6,606 nucleotides of DNA, taken from the NCBI GenBank assembly GCA_024281135.1, contig JAMXLG010000186.1:1-6606 (forward strand), in the 5' to 3' direction. The DNA is from Vulcanimicrobiia bacterium (lineage in GTDB: Bacteria; Eremiobacterota; Eremiobacteria; Baltobacterales; Baltobacteraceae). Made by a program: the position numbers and the translations under genes. Each line of letters begins with the position of its first letter. Within the stretch, counting starts at the first letter, position 1. Shown here piece by piece: positions 6,356 to 6,606 of this stretch. Below the pieces are notes generated by a model that saw only the letters and a list, made by a program, of their open reading frames with translations, searched no databases and was not told the DNA's origin.

Positions 6356-6606
6356 TTAAAAGCCCCGAATGCGCTTGCGTAACCACGTTCTATGCTGCGA
6401 AGCGACGCGTTGCCAGAGTGCAGGCATTTGATCGGTTTCGAGGTGGAAGTGCTCTTTAAGAATCTGCGCGAGCGACTCTGCATTCGGAGCGGTCTCTTCG
6501 CTCATCCCAGTGTCGCTTTGTATCTGCAGCGCCGCGTTGGTGAGCGTAATCATCCCATGGTCGGTTAACTTCCCGACGACGAGATTCTGCACGAACGGTG
6601 ATTCTG
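6356..6606 (-). CDS. Unrecognised protein, C-terminal part (5' end outside window)
   Basis: The minus-strand frame is open from the right edge of the window to a TAA at 6358-6356. A GTG at 6592 could start a 78-residue protein. However, the frame continues upstream without a stop (residues ESPF precede it), so this is more likely the end of a longer gene. The visible sequence is soluble and mixed in charge. It has an acidic middle (SEETAPNAES), a likely helix (LAQILKEHFHLETD) and a basic tail ending RTWLRKRIRGF. No family motif is recognised. It converges on the membrane-protein gene with 24 bp between stops, and that gap has no visible terminator hairpin. Coding status is supported by the tight convergent layout and protein-like composition; function is unknown. 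Confidence 0.55.
   Translation of the reverse strand, partial: ESPFVQNLVVGKLTDHGMITLTNAALQIQSDTGMSEETAPNAESLAQILKEHFHLETDQMPALWQRVASQHRTWLRKRIRGF

Overview
The window reads as a chromosomal stretch from a moderately GC-rich, hopanoid-making bacterium. Single 60-base lines that I counted by hand run from about 50 to 65 % G+C through most of the window and fall lower in membrane-segment codons. The proteins resemble those of soil or environmental bacteria. Candidatus Eremiobacterota (WPS-2) is my best guess, from the style of the GAF/membrane protein and the compact hopanoid operon. This is a weak inference, and Acidobacteria-like or proteobacterial hosts are not excluded.

Positions 2-3615 (+) hold the 3' part of a hopanoid operon: squalene-hopene cyclase (C-terminal half only), hpnH, hpnA and hpnG. 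All three junctions overlap (4, 11 and 4 nt), so the genes are probably translationally coupled. The cyclase makes the C30 hopene skeleton from squalene. HpnH adds a 5'-deoxyadenosyl group to give adenosylhopane. HpnG removes adenine to give a (phospho)ribosylhopane, the precursor of C35 bacteriohopanepolyols. HpnA is a conserved epimerase-like partner whose substrate is not settled. Genes for squalene synthesis and for later head-group steps are not in this window.

Positions 3612-4409 (-) encode a classical short-chain dehydrogenase. It converges on hpnG so tightly that the two stop codons share a CTAG palindrome. A 161-bp divergent spacer follows, containing an odd C4-A7-C4 plus alternating GC tract and no promoter I could defend.

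Positions 4571-6331 (+) encode a 586-residue polytopic membrane protein. It has an N-terminal membrane segment, an extracytoplasmic PDZ-like domain, about nine more membrane segments, a cytoplasmic GAF-like domain and a short coiled coil. The layout recalls ComP-type sensor kinases, but the protein ends where a histidine kinase would begin. It is the least explained gene here. At the right edge, 6356-6606 (-) is the 3' part of an unrecognised gene that runs out of the window.

No RNA gene, insertion sequence, CRISPR array, attachment site or convincing terminator was seen.
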